This document shows positions 47,952 to 58,632 of a DNA stretch of 64,000 nucleotides, piece by piece (within the stretch, counting starts at the first letter, position 1; each line of letters starts with the position of its first letter). The stretch comes from Asterochloris sp. CNOR1 (taxonomy: Eukaryota; Chlorophyta; Trebouxiophyceae; Trebouxiales; Trebouxiaceae): the NCBI GenBank assembly GCA_963969365.1, contig OZ017759.1, positions 1,302,001-1,366,000 on the forward strand, in the 5' to 3' direction. Below the pieces are notes generated by a model, which did not search any database, had not been told where the DNA came from, and was given only the letters and a program-made list of their open reading frames with translations. Made by a program: the position numbers and the translations under genes.

Positions 47952-50614
47952 ATGTCAGGCATGGTGCTGGGCTCCAGCCCCTGCTCTGCAGCGCGTGCCA
48001 GCATGCCATCAGCAGCATGTTGGCAACAGGCAAATTGCCTGGAGAGCTCAGCAGCCCCTGCAAGCTGCCTAGGCACGCGCTGCCGCAACAGGCAGAGACG
48101 AACAGGCAAGCGAGGCAGGCGAAACCCTTTCACAGCAGCCGCGCTGCCCCCAGATGCATCGTTTCTGCCGCCAGACCCAGTGGGAATGCTGCTGCCTAAG
48201 TGGGCGACCTTCAGCCCGTGGCGTGACCCACTTGCTGCCTTGACTGCCGCTTGTGGCGCGCTGCTGTGGGTGAGCGACCGCATCATTCAGGAATGATGAA
48301 GACCCTCTGGGTATTTACATGCCTTTGATTCTGACTGCAATGCCCACCTGCATGCGGGGCTGCCCGAGTTCCTCCCAATCTCACAAGATCACTGCATTTG
48401 GTCTGTCAAATTTTCATGCGTCGTCGGAGTGATCAAGACCCATGGATGGAAGTAACCATCATGGGCAACATCAGATGTTCTGACACCAAGTGCTTTGGTG
48501 TCCTGTGCTGTGCTCCCTTGTGCAGGTGGAGCTGTGAAAGAAAGTGCCAGGTTCTCTGCAAGCTGGACAATCAAGTCCTGTACTGACTTGTCTGAGGACA
48601 TCCTCGGGGACATCTGGACTCTGCAGCTGAACCTGCAGGCACCCCTTGAGTGTGCAAGTGAACCTACAAAAAGACCAGGGCCAAGGCTTCAAAGAAGCCC
48701 GCAGCAGACTTTTGCCTGCCATCCACAGTCTCGGAAGCTTCATCCTACACCCAGAGGGGACCCACCTGCTGTGCTAGTCTGCATTTCAATGTGGATGCCA
48801 GCTAGGTGAAGCCCTGGGTGACCCTGACCAGCCTGCTGCACCTGGGTTGAGGTTGCCTGCCGTGCAGGGCCTTTTCATTGACTTTCTGAGGAGTGCTTAC
48901 TGTGCGGAGTGGCTGTTCAGCTTGCAAACTGCCCCCTTCTGCAATGTGCAGGTGAAGTTGTGGGAGACCTTGGCCAACCGCAGCGTGATGGATCAGAAGC
49001 TCAGCCGCAAGCTGGTGCACATCACTGCCGGGCCCCTGCTGGTGCTGACCTGGCCGCTCTTCAGGTCGGCTGCCTGCACAGTGCAGCTCTGCCGTCCGCA
49101 GGGACATCATGCAATAGGGCGCACCTGCAACTCATGGCAGGGCATATGCTTCTCTTTGCCACTGCCCAAGCTGGCATGATTGCGATGCGCAGCCTCTCAT
49201 GTACGGCCCCGGCACCAACTCAATGCACACAGAGCCATTGTTCTGATTGCAACTGACGAACCTTTGAAGGTGTTGTGGCTTCTCAAATATTGGCCTTTCT
49301 GCTATGCAGCTGGGCAGACTCTGCGCGGTGGTGGGCTGCCCTCACGCCTGCCCTCAACATGGCAAGGTGCGTCTGAGGCCTCTGAGGCTGCACAGGTGCA
49401 GCCTGTGCCTGCGTCACCTGCTCTGCTCATGTCTGCGGTGACTGAGTGGGAAACCACATCCTGTTGCAGCTCTTTCTGAGTCTTACAAACTGAGTGCACA
49501 CTGGTGGACTGCCAGCGGCTCTGTCTGCGCTGCAGGCTTCTGCTGGCCGGCACCGGGGTCACTGATGATGCAGGCACAGTCAGGGCCGTCACCAGGGAGG
49601 GCGACAGGTGACCAGGTTTTTGTTGCCCTGCATTGGACGAGTCCACTCCACTTTAGTGGGGTCCCCTCGACTTTTGCACTGCCATTGCACAAGTCCACTG
49701 CACTCCACATTTGTGGGGTCTACTAGACTTTTGTGGGATGTGGCAGAGCCTGCTGGTCCTTGGCCGCCAGCTGCCTGCCTTTGAAGCAGATGGGAGGCAA
49801 ACTGCATGTTGCTGTGCATTGTCAAGGGCTACTGCATAGGCTGCGGCTGCTGGTGTCCACACCAGACTGCCGGCCTGGTGCATGTCACTTTTGCTTAGCG
49901 CCTGACATATTGCAAAAGCAAACATGGCTCCAAAAAGCTTATACACCTCTTGCATGTTGCAGTGCTGCTGAAGCTGCCTGCTGGCGCTTCTGGAGCCCAT
50001 GTCACTGCCTGCAGGAAGGAGCTGCTGCGCGGCCCCTTGTACTACTGTATTATTCTGATTGGGATCACGCTGGGATTCTGGCGCCACCACCCCGCTGGCT
50101 TTGCCGCCATTGCACTCATGTGTGGTGGTGACGGGCTGGCTGACATAGCTGGCAGGCGCTTTGGCAGGGCCAAGCTGCCATGGAACCGCAACAAGAGTTG
50201 GGTAGGCAGCTTGGCCATGTTTGCAGGTGAGGGGCTGTCACACTTTGTACGGGCCTCCATGCTCATGTGGCATGTTTGCAAAGCCTCAGCAACACCAGAA
50301 TGAGAGTGCGGGTGAGGGGCTTTTCTCATGCATGCGCTGCCTGTGAGCTAAGGCCAGCTGCCATGTGCCGAGCAGATGGCTGCCCTGCTGCGTGTGCAGG
50401 TGGTTGGGTGATGGCCTATCTGATGCTGGCGCTCTTTGCATCGCTGGGTTTCTTCATGATCACAGTCCGAGCAGCCATCGTGGCCATCACCAGCATGTGC
50501 CTGGCCTCCACAGTAGTAGAATCCTTGCCTGTGAACCAGTGGCTTGATGACAATCTTTCTGTCCCCGTTGCGGCCATCCTGGTGGGCATTCTTCTCATCA
50601 GGCTCCATGTCTAG
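47952..50614 (+). CDS. VTE5: Phytol kinase (VTE5/FOLK family), plastid
   Basis: Integral membrane kinase that uses CTP to phosphorylate phytol from chlorophyll breakdown, supplying phytyl-phosphate for tocopherol synthesis; acts in the plastid envelope. Six exons join in phase to 328 residues: 47952-48269, 48952-49064, 49310-49366, 49536-49607, 50015-50226, 50400-50614. The first exon is Ala/Ser/Arg-rich like a transit peptide, then leads to a hydrophobic LTAACGALLW. Core motifs are QKLSRKLVHITAGPLLVLTW, VRAVTREGDRKELLRGPLYY, ALMCGGDGLADIAGRRFGRA and NKSWVGSLAMFAG, which match the CTP-binding kinase signature of VTE5 and dolichol kinase relatives, then VVESLPVNQWLDDNLSVPVA near the C-terminus. 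At least five membrane segments are expected. The farnesol kinase FOLK is the main alternative; the two cannot be separated by eye. Confidence 0.95.
49628..49745 (+). repeat. Two-copy direct repeat in a phytol kinase intron
   Basis: The unit (about 55-60 bp) starts at a short CATTG(G/C)AC(G/A)AGTCCACT core, continues with TTAGTGGGGTC or TTTGTGGGGTC, and ends with GACTTTTG. Copies are at about 49632-49676 and 49684-49733. Exon sequence is not obviously included. Confidence 0.7.
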
Positions 50615-50834
50615 TTTTTCCTTGATTGTGTGGTGACCCCTGCTCCCGCATGCAGCTGCATGCACTGGCGCAGCAGTGCTTGCGACTGCAGCACAGTTTT
50701 CCGCCCCATTCATGTTATCATGCTGCCTTTGTACTGACTTATAGAGTCAAGGATCTTCTCTGAATCCCAATACAATGCTTTTGAGCAGGCTGATGTGCCA
50801 GTGTCATGAAATGCAATCTCAGCGCGCATCAAAA
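50615..50834. terminator. Convergent 3' flank, phytol kinase and GTP cyclohydrolase II
   Basis: The two genes end tail to tail only 220 bp apart, so both 3' ends must be formed within this stretch. The UTRs may overlap as antisense. Confidence 0.45.
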
Positions 50835-53800
50835 TCATGGCTGCTGCTTGTCCGAGGGGAATTCAGGGGGAGGGGAAGGTTTCTCCTGGGTATCTGCTCT
50901 GTCTTGCCCTGCATCTGAAGGCAGCTTTGAGCTGCTGTCTGTGGTGGAAGACTGGGATGGCGACTGATAGTTTACCGCTTCCTTAGCTTGCAGCCTGTTC
51001 AGCAAGGGGCTCTCAGGGATGGGGCTGGGGCTGGTGCGCAATGGCTCGCCATCTGCAGGTAACAGCTGCAAACTGCACCATGATGCATGCTGCATGATGA
51101 CAGGCAGACTTGGTAGAGAACAGTGCCATGCAAGGCCAGAGACTGCTTGACTGTCTGTCCGATATTGAAGCTACCCTTGAGGCAGGTGTCAGGCTCACAG
51201 CTTACCCCCCAAACCCAGAAGGTCAGCTCGTCATGCAGAGTGCCATTCGTACGGTCCCAGCAAGCAGATGGCCCTTTCTTGACAAGCTGAAGGCCGCTCA
51301 GAGCTATCTTTCGGCGCGTTCAACAACACAATACGCTGTCCAGTACCGGCCAGGGCAAGTTGCAACAAGAAGCACCTTGCAGGAAGAGTCAGGCTCACCG
51401 TGGTTCCAGTAGCAAAAGCTGCCGTCAAAAACATGGCTCATGCGAGACTGCTTCACTTTGAGATAGCCTTCGCTATATTTCTGTGCCTGGACTATGCAGG
51501 GTATGCGTTCCAAAACTTGCACGCCAAGGCTCTGAAGGGTGCTGATCTTCCGAGGATTGTTGGTCTGCAGTAAGGAGGGACACTGCTTCAGGTCCCTGCA
51601 GGTGACGTCAGCTGGGCAGCAGCAGGCAGCTGCTGCCCCACAGAAGCAGTGGAGACACAGGCTGAACTCTTGACACAGCCCTGTATACATTGCGGGGACA
51701 TGTTCAATCTGCACAGGCCAGTGCTGCACCTGCCCGACATCGTGAAATCTTAAGGCAGATGGAGCTTGTGGCAATGGACAGTGCCGGCATCGCCAAAACT
51801 GCTCCTGACCATGAGTCTGCAGATGCCTTCCTCAGGCTGAGGTTCAGGCGTAGCATCTGATCCATGCGCTTGTAGCTGCCTGGGTGCAGACACTGCGGGT
51901 CCCCTTACCATGAGCAAGTGCTTGTCACGCCCCAGCTGTGCAGGACACACACTCTGCAAGTACAGGCCCCAGAACCACCCCAAGTGCATTGGTGACTCCC
52001 CGCCCTCGAGTCAAACGTCAGCCAACAGCCGCCAAACTGGAGCATCAGCATTGCACAGCGACCCTCACCATGAGTTTGATGCTTTTCACGCCCAAGTCGC
52101 GCAGGATGTTCCGCACAGAGGTGTACTCTCGGCAGTCGTCTGGCAGCCCCAGTGCCCTGTTTGCATCTACAGTGTCCAGACCTTGCTCCTGCAGAAAACA
52201 AACCTTCTTGCCATCATTGCAACTAAACAGCATGGCCGCGCATGTGGGCTGGCTCCTGCAGCCAGTGAGCCAACAGAGTCACTGCAGCTCACCAGCTTGG
52301 CCTCTTGGATGCCTTCCATGCTCCTACAGCTAATAAGCCTCAACTCTTATGCAGCCCAGCAGCAGTGGCGCATCATGCGCAGGGCCTGCCAGCTGCAGAG
52401 TCTGCCTGCTGCAGACTGTTCAGAAGGCTGTGACACTGTGCTAGTAATGAAAAAGGTCTTGGCCAACACCTCAGGTGTCTGGTTGCCACCCAGAACTACC
52501 TAAAGCAAAGTGCGGGATGCCCTTGCCAAAGTGCAGCAGCTGCTGCTGAGCTCACAAGGGTCATGCCAGGCATGCCCGGCCTTCACAGAGCATGGGCCTT
52601 GGCAGGTCTTGTTCTGGCAGGGCCAGGCAGCACCCCAAGCCTGGCAGGCCTTGCTTGAAGCACTGTCCCGACAGAGCCTGCCAGGACTGCTTCCATGCTG
52701 TGAAACCGCCTTGCACGCTTGTTGTGTCCCATGAGCCTTGCTCTGCCCCGGTTCCACAGGCAGCAGGCCTGGCACCCCTGGTGTGCCTCAGCAGCGCTCA
52801 CCTGCAGGGCGTATGCTGCTATCTTGTTGGCCAGGCCGATGCCGCGGCCCTCCTGCTGCAGGTAGATGATGATCCCGCAGCCAGCCTCCTGAATGTATTG
52901 CATGGATAACTGCAGCTGCTCTGCACAGTCGCACTTCAATGACCCCAAGACCTCTGCAGGCAGAGGCCCACTGTCAGCTGTCTGTCGAAGGCCGCCTTAC
53001 AAGTGCGTTCGTGCATATGCTATGCGGCAGCCACCACATGTATGCGGGTTGGCTGGTGCAGCATCAGGCTGGTCCATCTAAGCTGCTGATGCTGGTGCAG
53101 CAATGTGCATTGGTGTGCAAGGTCACAATGGCACGCTGCTCTCTGACTGATTGAGACACACAGAGCTGGGCTTGCCTGATGTGAAGCAGGCATCATGAAC
53201 TCTGACGGGCACCTGCGCGCGTTTGCACAAGGGCACTGTAAGGGCACAGCCCACAGATTCAGGAGTGGCAGGACGCCGTGCAGAAAGCCTGCAAAAGGTA
53301 AGGCATGGCCCCACCTCAGACTGTCCCTCTGGGTGCCCAGTGACTATGCAGCTGGGCTCTGAGCAGGTCTGTCCGCCATCAATCTGCACACAAGAGCATG
53401 GCCTCAGTTCATCGGGAGGTGGAGGTGAATGGCCCGCAGCAAGGCCTGTCTTTTCAGAAGCGGCAGCCGAAAACAACTGCACAACAGGCTATGATGTCAG
53501 AGCACTTCTGCTGGCAGCAGGTCTGCTCACAGAGTGCCTGTAAGCCCTGACTCTGAAGTCTCCATGTCGCGTAGGCAGCAGAGTCTCTGCTACAAAGACA
53601 GTCTTGTCACGGTCTGCCAGCTCTGCCAGCGACACTCCATTGCCAGCTGTTGCAGCTGCCGTGCTGCCATTGCCTGAGCCATAGCCAGAGAGGGTGGCCT
53701 GCACCCTTAAAGCCTCTTTGACATTGACTTTGGCTCTTCTTTGGGCAATCACATCCTCAAGTGAGCTGGTCACAAACAGTCTGTGCCTATGCCGGTGCCT

Positions 53801-53926
53801 GCCACTCCGAGTCTGCTGATGACACAAGCTCCAAAAACTGCGTGCCTGTTCAGATGCATGCCTGCCAGACGTGCTGCAGCTCTGGCTAGACTGTAGCCTC
53901 TGAGCCTGCTGCCAAGGGCACTGCAT
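50835..53926 (-). CDS. GTP cyclohydrolase II, plastid, stand-alone form
   Basis: First committed enzyme of riboflavin synthesis: opens the GTP imidazole ring, releasing formate and pyrophosphate, with a zinc cofactor. Seven exons join in phase to 385 residues: 53926-53531, 53383-53315, 53212-53176, 52953-52802, 52188-52069, 51564-51399, 51052-50835. The N-terminal 50-60 residues are S/R/Q/H-rich, like a transit peptide. The catalytic part has [20 protein letters not shown] (three zinc-ligand Cys), [48 protein letters not shown] and [21 protein letters not shown] Ser/Pro-rich tail follows. No 3,4-dihydroxy-2-butanone-4-phosphate synthase domain is encoded here, unlike plant RIBA1, which fuses the two. 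ATG 53926 is the first in frame. The intron after 53176 starts with GC. Confidence 0.95.
51800..52000 (-). repeat. Echoes of the GTP cyclohydrolase II exon end at 52069
   Basis: As read on +, CACCATGAGTTTGATGCTTT and CACGCCCAAGTCGCGCAGGA at the true exon end have a drifted copy at about 51906-51955 (ACCATGAGCAAGTGCTTGTC, ACGCCCCAGCTGTGCAGGA). A poorer copy at about 51808-51850 starts ACCATGAGTCTGCAGATGCC. Donor and exon end were copied into the downstream intron. Confidence 0.8.
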
Positions 53927-54113
53927 GAGGTTGTCAAAATTGCAATGCAAGCAAGATGTTCAGACGCAGAGTTTAGATTCCCGGCAACGTGCACAGCTGG
54001 GGGCCCACTAGTCAAATGCTCAGCAGGAACTCCAGTGGTAGCTGGCCACCACAGCAGCAGCCACAGGCTGCCATCAGCCATATGTAGCCTCTCATTGACT
54101 TTACAGCAATCTC
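53927..54113. promoter_or_regulatory. Putative bidirectional promoter, GTP cyclohydrolase II and YacP/NYN gene
   Basis: Only 187 bp lie between the diverging start codons, so core promoters must be shared or abutting. No distinct motif was identified. Confidence 0.5.
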
Positions 54114-57100
54114 ATGCAACAGAGCCTTCATGGCCAGACTTTTAGATGCTTCAGCCTTAGGGGATCTGCTGCGTTACACTCAGAGAAGGGGAAGGTGACA
54201 TGCCGTCACGACACCACTACATGTGCCAAAAAGGGTGGCAAGAAGAAAAAGAAACAGGGTGATGCAGAGCCTGAGCAGGTTTGTGCTGACACAGCAGGAG
54301 CTGCAGGCTGCCATATGCTGGTGGACCCTTTTCAAGCATAATTTTCTCTTGAATTCAGTAAACAGAGAGGCAAGCAGCTGTGGCCTGTGTGCAGGCACCA
54401 GGGGCCCCACCCCCGCCACGAGTGGACCCCAACCTGAATGTGCCCCTCAAGAGGCAGAAGCGCATAGGCCTGCTCAGGAAGGTGGGCAGAAGCATCGGTT
54501 GGGCGTTTGCGGACACTTCTCGTGGGCGGATAGCAGTGGCCTGGACTGCTGCGACATCAGTTGGCAGTTGAATGACAACATCGCCAATTGCCCAACACTC
54601 TGACATCATGTGGCAGCAGCTGCCAGCAGGGCCAGCTGCATCACACACCACCTGTCGACATCAGCCAGGTCTGCAGACGTCCATGTCCTGGTTGCATGAG
54701 GCACGTTCTGGTGACTGCTGTGCAGGCCGCTGCCAGGGAGCCTGCGACCAGCGTGCCAGCAATCCCTACAGCCTTCAGGAAGCGGCCCCAGACTCCAGAG
54801 GAGCGGGCTCTGGTGAGCACCAGCAGCGAGATGGGCCTAGGTTGATCTGAAAGCGCTGAAAGATGTTCAAGAAGACTGGCCAGGCACCGTAATGTCTGCA
54901 TCTCCAGTTGTGGGAGCTAGCGCTGAAAGATGTTCAAGAAGACTGGCCAGGCACCGTAATGTCTGCATCTCCAGTTGTGGGAGCTAGCGGAGCATCAGGG
55001 CCCAGGTTGTTTGACCTGCGCTGCAAGACCTTTTATGCATACTGGTGTGGCACCGCCATCTTTGCATCACCAGTGCTGGGGGGCCAGGGGAGCGGGCTCT
55101 CATCACTAAAACAGCAGCCAGCTTGGACCAATTCTGGTGAAGTCCCGGCAGGATGTTGCCATTGCTGGGCACAGCTGAGCGATCTGCGGGTGCAGTCGTC
55201 TGCCTTTTGCCAACTGCATCCTGAAATTTGGCTTCAGAAAGGCCATTGACATCCCCAGCACTGGAGAGCAATCCCTTTCAGCCTTTTGTGCTGATTGCGG
55301 CATCCCACTGCTGGCGGACAGCTCGGCTCAAGCGCATGTCTCGGCACCGCGGCTGCTGCTGCAAAAGAGCCTGTGCAGCAGGGAAGGCAGATTGCATTTA
55401 AAGTACAATGGGGAGGCAGTTTGCATTCGAATATACAACTGATCTATGCTGCTGCTGGGTGCAGGCTCAGAGGGAGGCCTGGGAAGAGGAGGAGCGCCGC
55501 AGGAAGTTCAAGGCCTCAACCAGAACGCTGCAGAACATCTATGGCACCAAGGTGGACGGTGTTTGCCCTTGCTGCCTGCACTGGGTCGCATGGCTGCCGA
55601 CCAGCACCCTACAAAACATGCATGGACCAACGCCTGCGATGCATAAGATGGTGTTGACAGGGCCACATGGGCTGCCTATTGCATGCTATGTCACGGGCAG
55701 CCGCGGCGGCGATGTGTGGACAGACCGCGTGTAGCGGTTGCATGGGTCTGCCTGCAGCCCTCTGCCGCCTGATATTTTGAGACAAGTCTGCAGTGGCGCT
55801 GACTAAAGTCGTTGGAGGTCCTGACATGTCTATTGCAATGTGTCGGAACATGGCCACACAGGCTGCCTGTTGCGTGCGCATGGCTGACTGCAGCGAGATG
55901 TGTGGCTGATTTTGCAGAGGCTGCACAAGTGAGCCCTGTGCTGTTTGGAACGGTGGTTGCGCTGCACCCATTGTGTGCCATGGTCTGATGAAGTGCACAG
56001 AGGCCCTAGTGCTTGGCAACATGCACTTGCATGCAGGTCTCTGGACGAAAACGCGCGTCCTGTGCTGCAGCCTTCACCCCTGTGCCATGCAGCCTTCTCC
56101 TGTTGAGCTGCCTCTCACTGCTTGCAGGGGGACGAGTGCCCCCCAGTCCTGCTGGTGGATGGCTACAATGTAGCCTTCCTCTGGAAACGCTTGTGGGCAA
56201 GCGACAGGCTTGGCCGGGCCACCAGCCTGGAGGATGGCAGGTAGTACACTTGCTTGGGTTGGTGCTGGGAGATACTCAGGTCCATGCGAGCCACTACTCA
56301 GCAGGAACAGCAATATGACATTCCTGAAGGTTTGTCGTGCTTGGTTTCATGCTGGGCATTGCTCAGGCCAGCTACCACTTAGTAGCCACAGCACCGGATG
56401 CCTTGAAAGCTGAGATGGGGGAGTGGAGCGCTCCCGAGGGTCGTCTGCTGTGCTCCCGAGTGTTGTCTGTTGCACACGACTAGCTTGTACCTGCAGGGAG
56501 ATCTTGGAAGCGGAGCTGGGGGAGTACAGTGCCCACAAGGGCATCAAGGTGGTCTGCGCCTGGGATGCCCAGCAGCGCGTCAGCAACCCCTCGGAGGGCG
56601 CTGCCAAGCCCAGCACAGTCCGGTGGGTTCTGCCAGCAAGCTTGCACAAACGATTCTCACCGAGGAGTAGTGTGGGCTCCTGCTGCTATACAAGAGTTAC
56701 ATTCTGGCGTGAAGGCTGCCTGCCATCAGGTGGTAACCTTGACTTCAGACACTGCTGGTCTTGCGATTGTGCACATGACATCTGCCTGGCTGTGGACTTC
56801 AGTGCACTAGCTCACAACCAGGGTCATGTACCACAGTTCCCTGCCATGTGGCGCTGGTGGCCAGGCTTTGTTTCCAAGCAATTTATTGCGCAATTTGCAG
56901 AGGCTTTGCTAGCACAGCACCGTGTCAGCAACCCCTCAGAGGGCAATGTCAAGCCCAGCACAGTCCAATAGGGCCTGCAAGCAAGCTCAGAAAGACTTCA
57001 CTACTGTTTCTGTTTCTAGGCAGATCCCTTTCTGGGGCATGTTTGCTGGTCTCAAGTGCTGTTGTGCACTTATGAAGGCAGCTCAATGACACAAAGCGCT

Positions 57101-58333
57101 CAGTATCTGGCAGTCAACCTCAAGCAATGACGGTGCCCTGCTGCAGAGAGCTGCAGCGCAATGGCATTGATGTGGTGTATTGTGGAGACCAGGAGGCTGA
57201 CTCCTTCCTGGTCTCTGAAGCTAAGGCAATGATGGCCACAGAGCAGACCCGGGAGGTGACCTTATGCTCCACTGGTAGCTGCTGTGCGCTGCAATGAGCC
57301 ACTAACTGCCACATCAGTCCACCTGACAAGCTGTCCTGCATTGCTCATGAGACTGGGCCAGGCATGTCTCAGAGGTCAACATGTTGCATCTACCTTTGCT
57401 GTCATGCTTTGCCTGCGGTCAGGGTGAGGCACAGAGGTATCAACACTCATGTTGAGGCAGACTGTGCCACAGATAGTTTGCTGCCAGACTGAAGCAGCTG
57501 CTTCTTTTGTACAGGTGCTGATTGGCACCAACGATAATGAGCTCCAGCAGCGCCTTCTGGGGAGCGGGGCATTTTCAATTCCTGCTGAATTTCTCATCAA
57601 TGACATCAGAAAGGTGAGGTAGATCTGACTTCGAGAGAAAAGCTCGTCAGACACCATCTCTACAAGGCTTGTTGGGGCACTGCATTCAATTGCCGCCATC
57701 AAGCAGCAGCACTGCCTCACTCCTGCCTGATCGCTTACTCATGCTCACAGATGCCACTCCATGCAAGCAGCAGCAGCATGCCAGTTCCTGATACGCACAT
57801 GAGGTGCACCCACAGCAAAGGCATCCGCTCTTGCACCACCAAGAATGATGCCCTTGGCAGTCAGTCAGTTGAACTTTATGTGGAGCTGGCACAGGGCCCA
57901 AGGCCTCTCCATCACTGGGACTCTCCATCACTGGGACTCCTATCACATTTGACAATCTTTCAACTGCCGGGCTGACAGAGACGTCAAGGACAATCTGACA
58001 GAACCCAGCCACAGGACCATATGGTGTCTTGCACTCAATGGGCTGCAACTATTGAAGCTACTTTCGCTGCAGGCTGACAGGGATTTCAAGGAGGAGCTGG
58101 CAGAGCGGGCAGCCAGGAAGGGACGGGGAACCCTCCAGGCTGCCCTTGCCAGCAGCAACCCATCTGCCTTCAAGGCGTTGTCTGACACCCGCAGCAAGAT
58201 GGCCAAAGCAGATCCAGAGTGGAAGAAACATAGAGCTGTGCTGGAGGGGGGCCGTGAGGCATGGAAGCAGGCCCTGAGCAAGCAGAGGGCAGTCACACAC
58301 CACAAGTCCAGCTATGATGAGGGTTTCTTCTGA
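54114..58333 (+). CDS. YacP/Rae1-like NYN-domain protein, probably plastid
   Basis: NYN (PIN-like) nuclease-fold protein of the YacP family. The Bacillus member Rae1 is a ribosome-associated mRNA endonuclease; plants have plastid homologues. Nine exons join in phase to 377 residues: 54114-54278, 54395-54481, 54726-54812, 55465-55551, 56128-56240, 56497-56622, 57147-57255, 57515-57613, 58073-58333. The N-terminus is transit-like and leads to a Lys-rich patch (KKGGKKKKKQ). The nuclease domain begins ECPPVLLVDGYNVAFLWKRL, then EILEAELGEYSAHKGIKVVC, VVYCGDQEADSFLVSEAKAM, VLIGTNDNELQQRLLGSG and FLINDIRK. The Asp residues of LLVDGYN and DQEADS fit the metal site. The C-terminal 86 residues are Lys/Ala-rich and helical. 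Exons 2, 3 and 4 are each exactly 87 bp. Confidence 0.93.
54852..54985 (+). repeat. Perfect 67-bp tandem duplication in a YacP-gene intron
   Basis: The unit starting AGCGCTGAAAGATGTTCAAG occurs at 54852-54918 and again at 54919-54985 with no mismatch that I can see. The first bases of a third unit (AGCG) follow. Perfect identity amid old decayed repeats points to a very recent duplication, or an assembly artefact. Confidence 0.97.
55585..55645 (+). repeat. Echo of the YacP-gene exon end at 55551
   Basis: ACCAGCACCCTACAAAACATGC and the following ATGG, CCAACG bases parallel the exon's ACCAGAACGCTGCAGAACAT, CTATGGCACCAAGGTGGACG. The copy lies just inside the following intron. Confidence 0.65.
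56885..57000 (+). repeat. Strong echo of the YacP-gene exon end at 56622
   Basis: GTGTCAGCAACCCCTCAGAG, AAGCCCAGCACAGTCC and downstream CAGCAAGCT-type bases repeat the exon end and its intron flank (56577-56660). The copy is about 320 bp further on, and an in-frame TAG follows it. Confidence 0.92.
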
Positions 58334-58632
58334 TGGTCCCCAATGCTGTCTGAAATTTCATCCATGCTAATCACATTCATACTCTGTCTAGGCAGGCAAA
58401 AAACTTGAGGCTAAGGCACTTGAGAGACACATCACTCTGCACGTGCTTTGTGTTAAAGCACTCCTTGATAGTCATGCAAACATTGACTCAGTGCTCATTG
58501 ACACTGCCATGATTCTGGCGAAACTGCTCCCTTGAACAAGACTGCTGTGCTGTGACTGTTGGTCAGGGCGCTTTGCCCACAATAAGTGAAATCCAGTCCC
58601 CTATGGCTGCTTTTTTAGCTGAATTGGGGCCC
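58334..58632. other. Convergent spacer between YacP and rhomboid genes
   Basis: Holds the two 3' flanks. No gene or clear repeat was seen in it. Confidence 0.5.

Noticed and set aside
47861-48286. Minus-strand open frame of 141 codons opposite the first phytol kinase exon
   Set aside because: It is the shadow of the transit-peptide exon on the other strand. It shows no motif, and the plus frame splices cleanly to the rest of the phytol kinase.
48471-48743. Minus-strand run with a Cys-rich CPACREPGTFF stretch inside the first phytol kinase intron
   Set aside because: It looks faintly like a zinc-binding piece but has no proper neighbours or splice context, so chance or very old debris is more likely.
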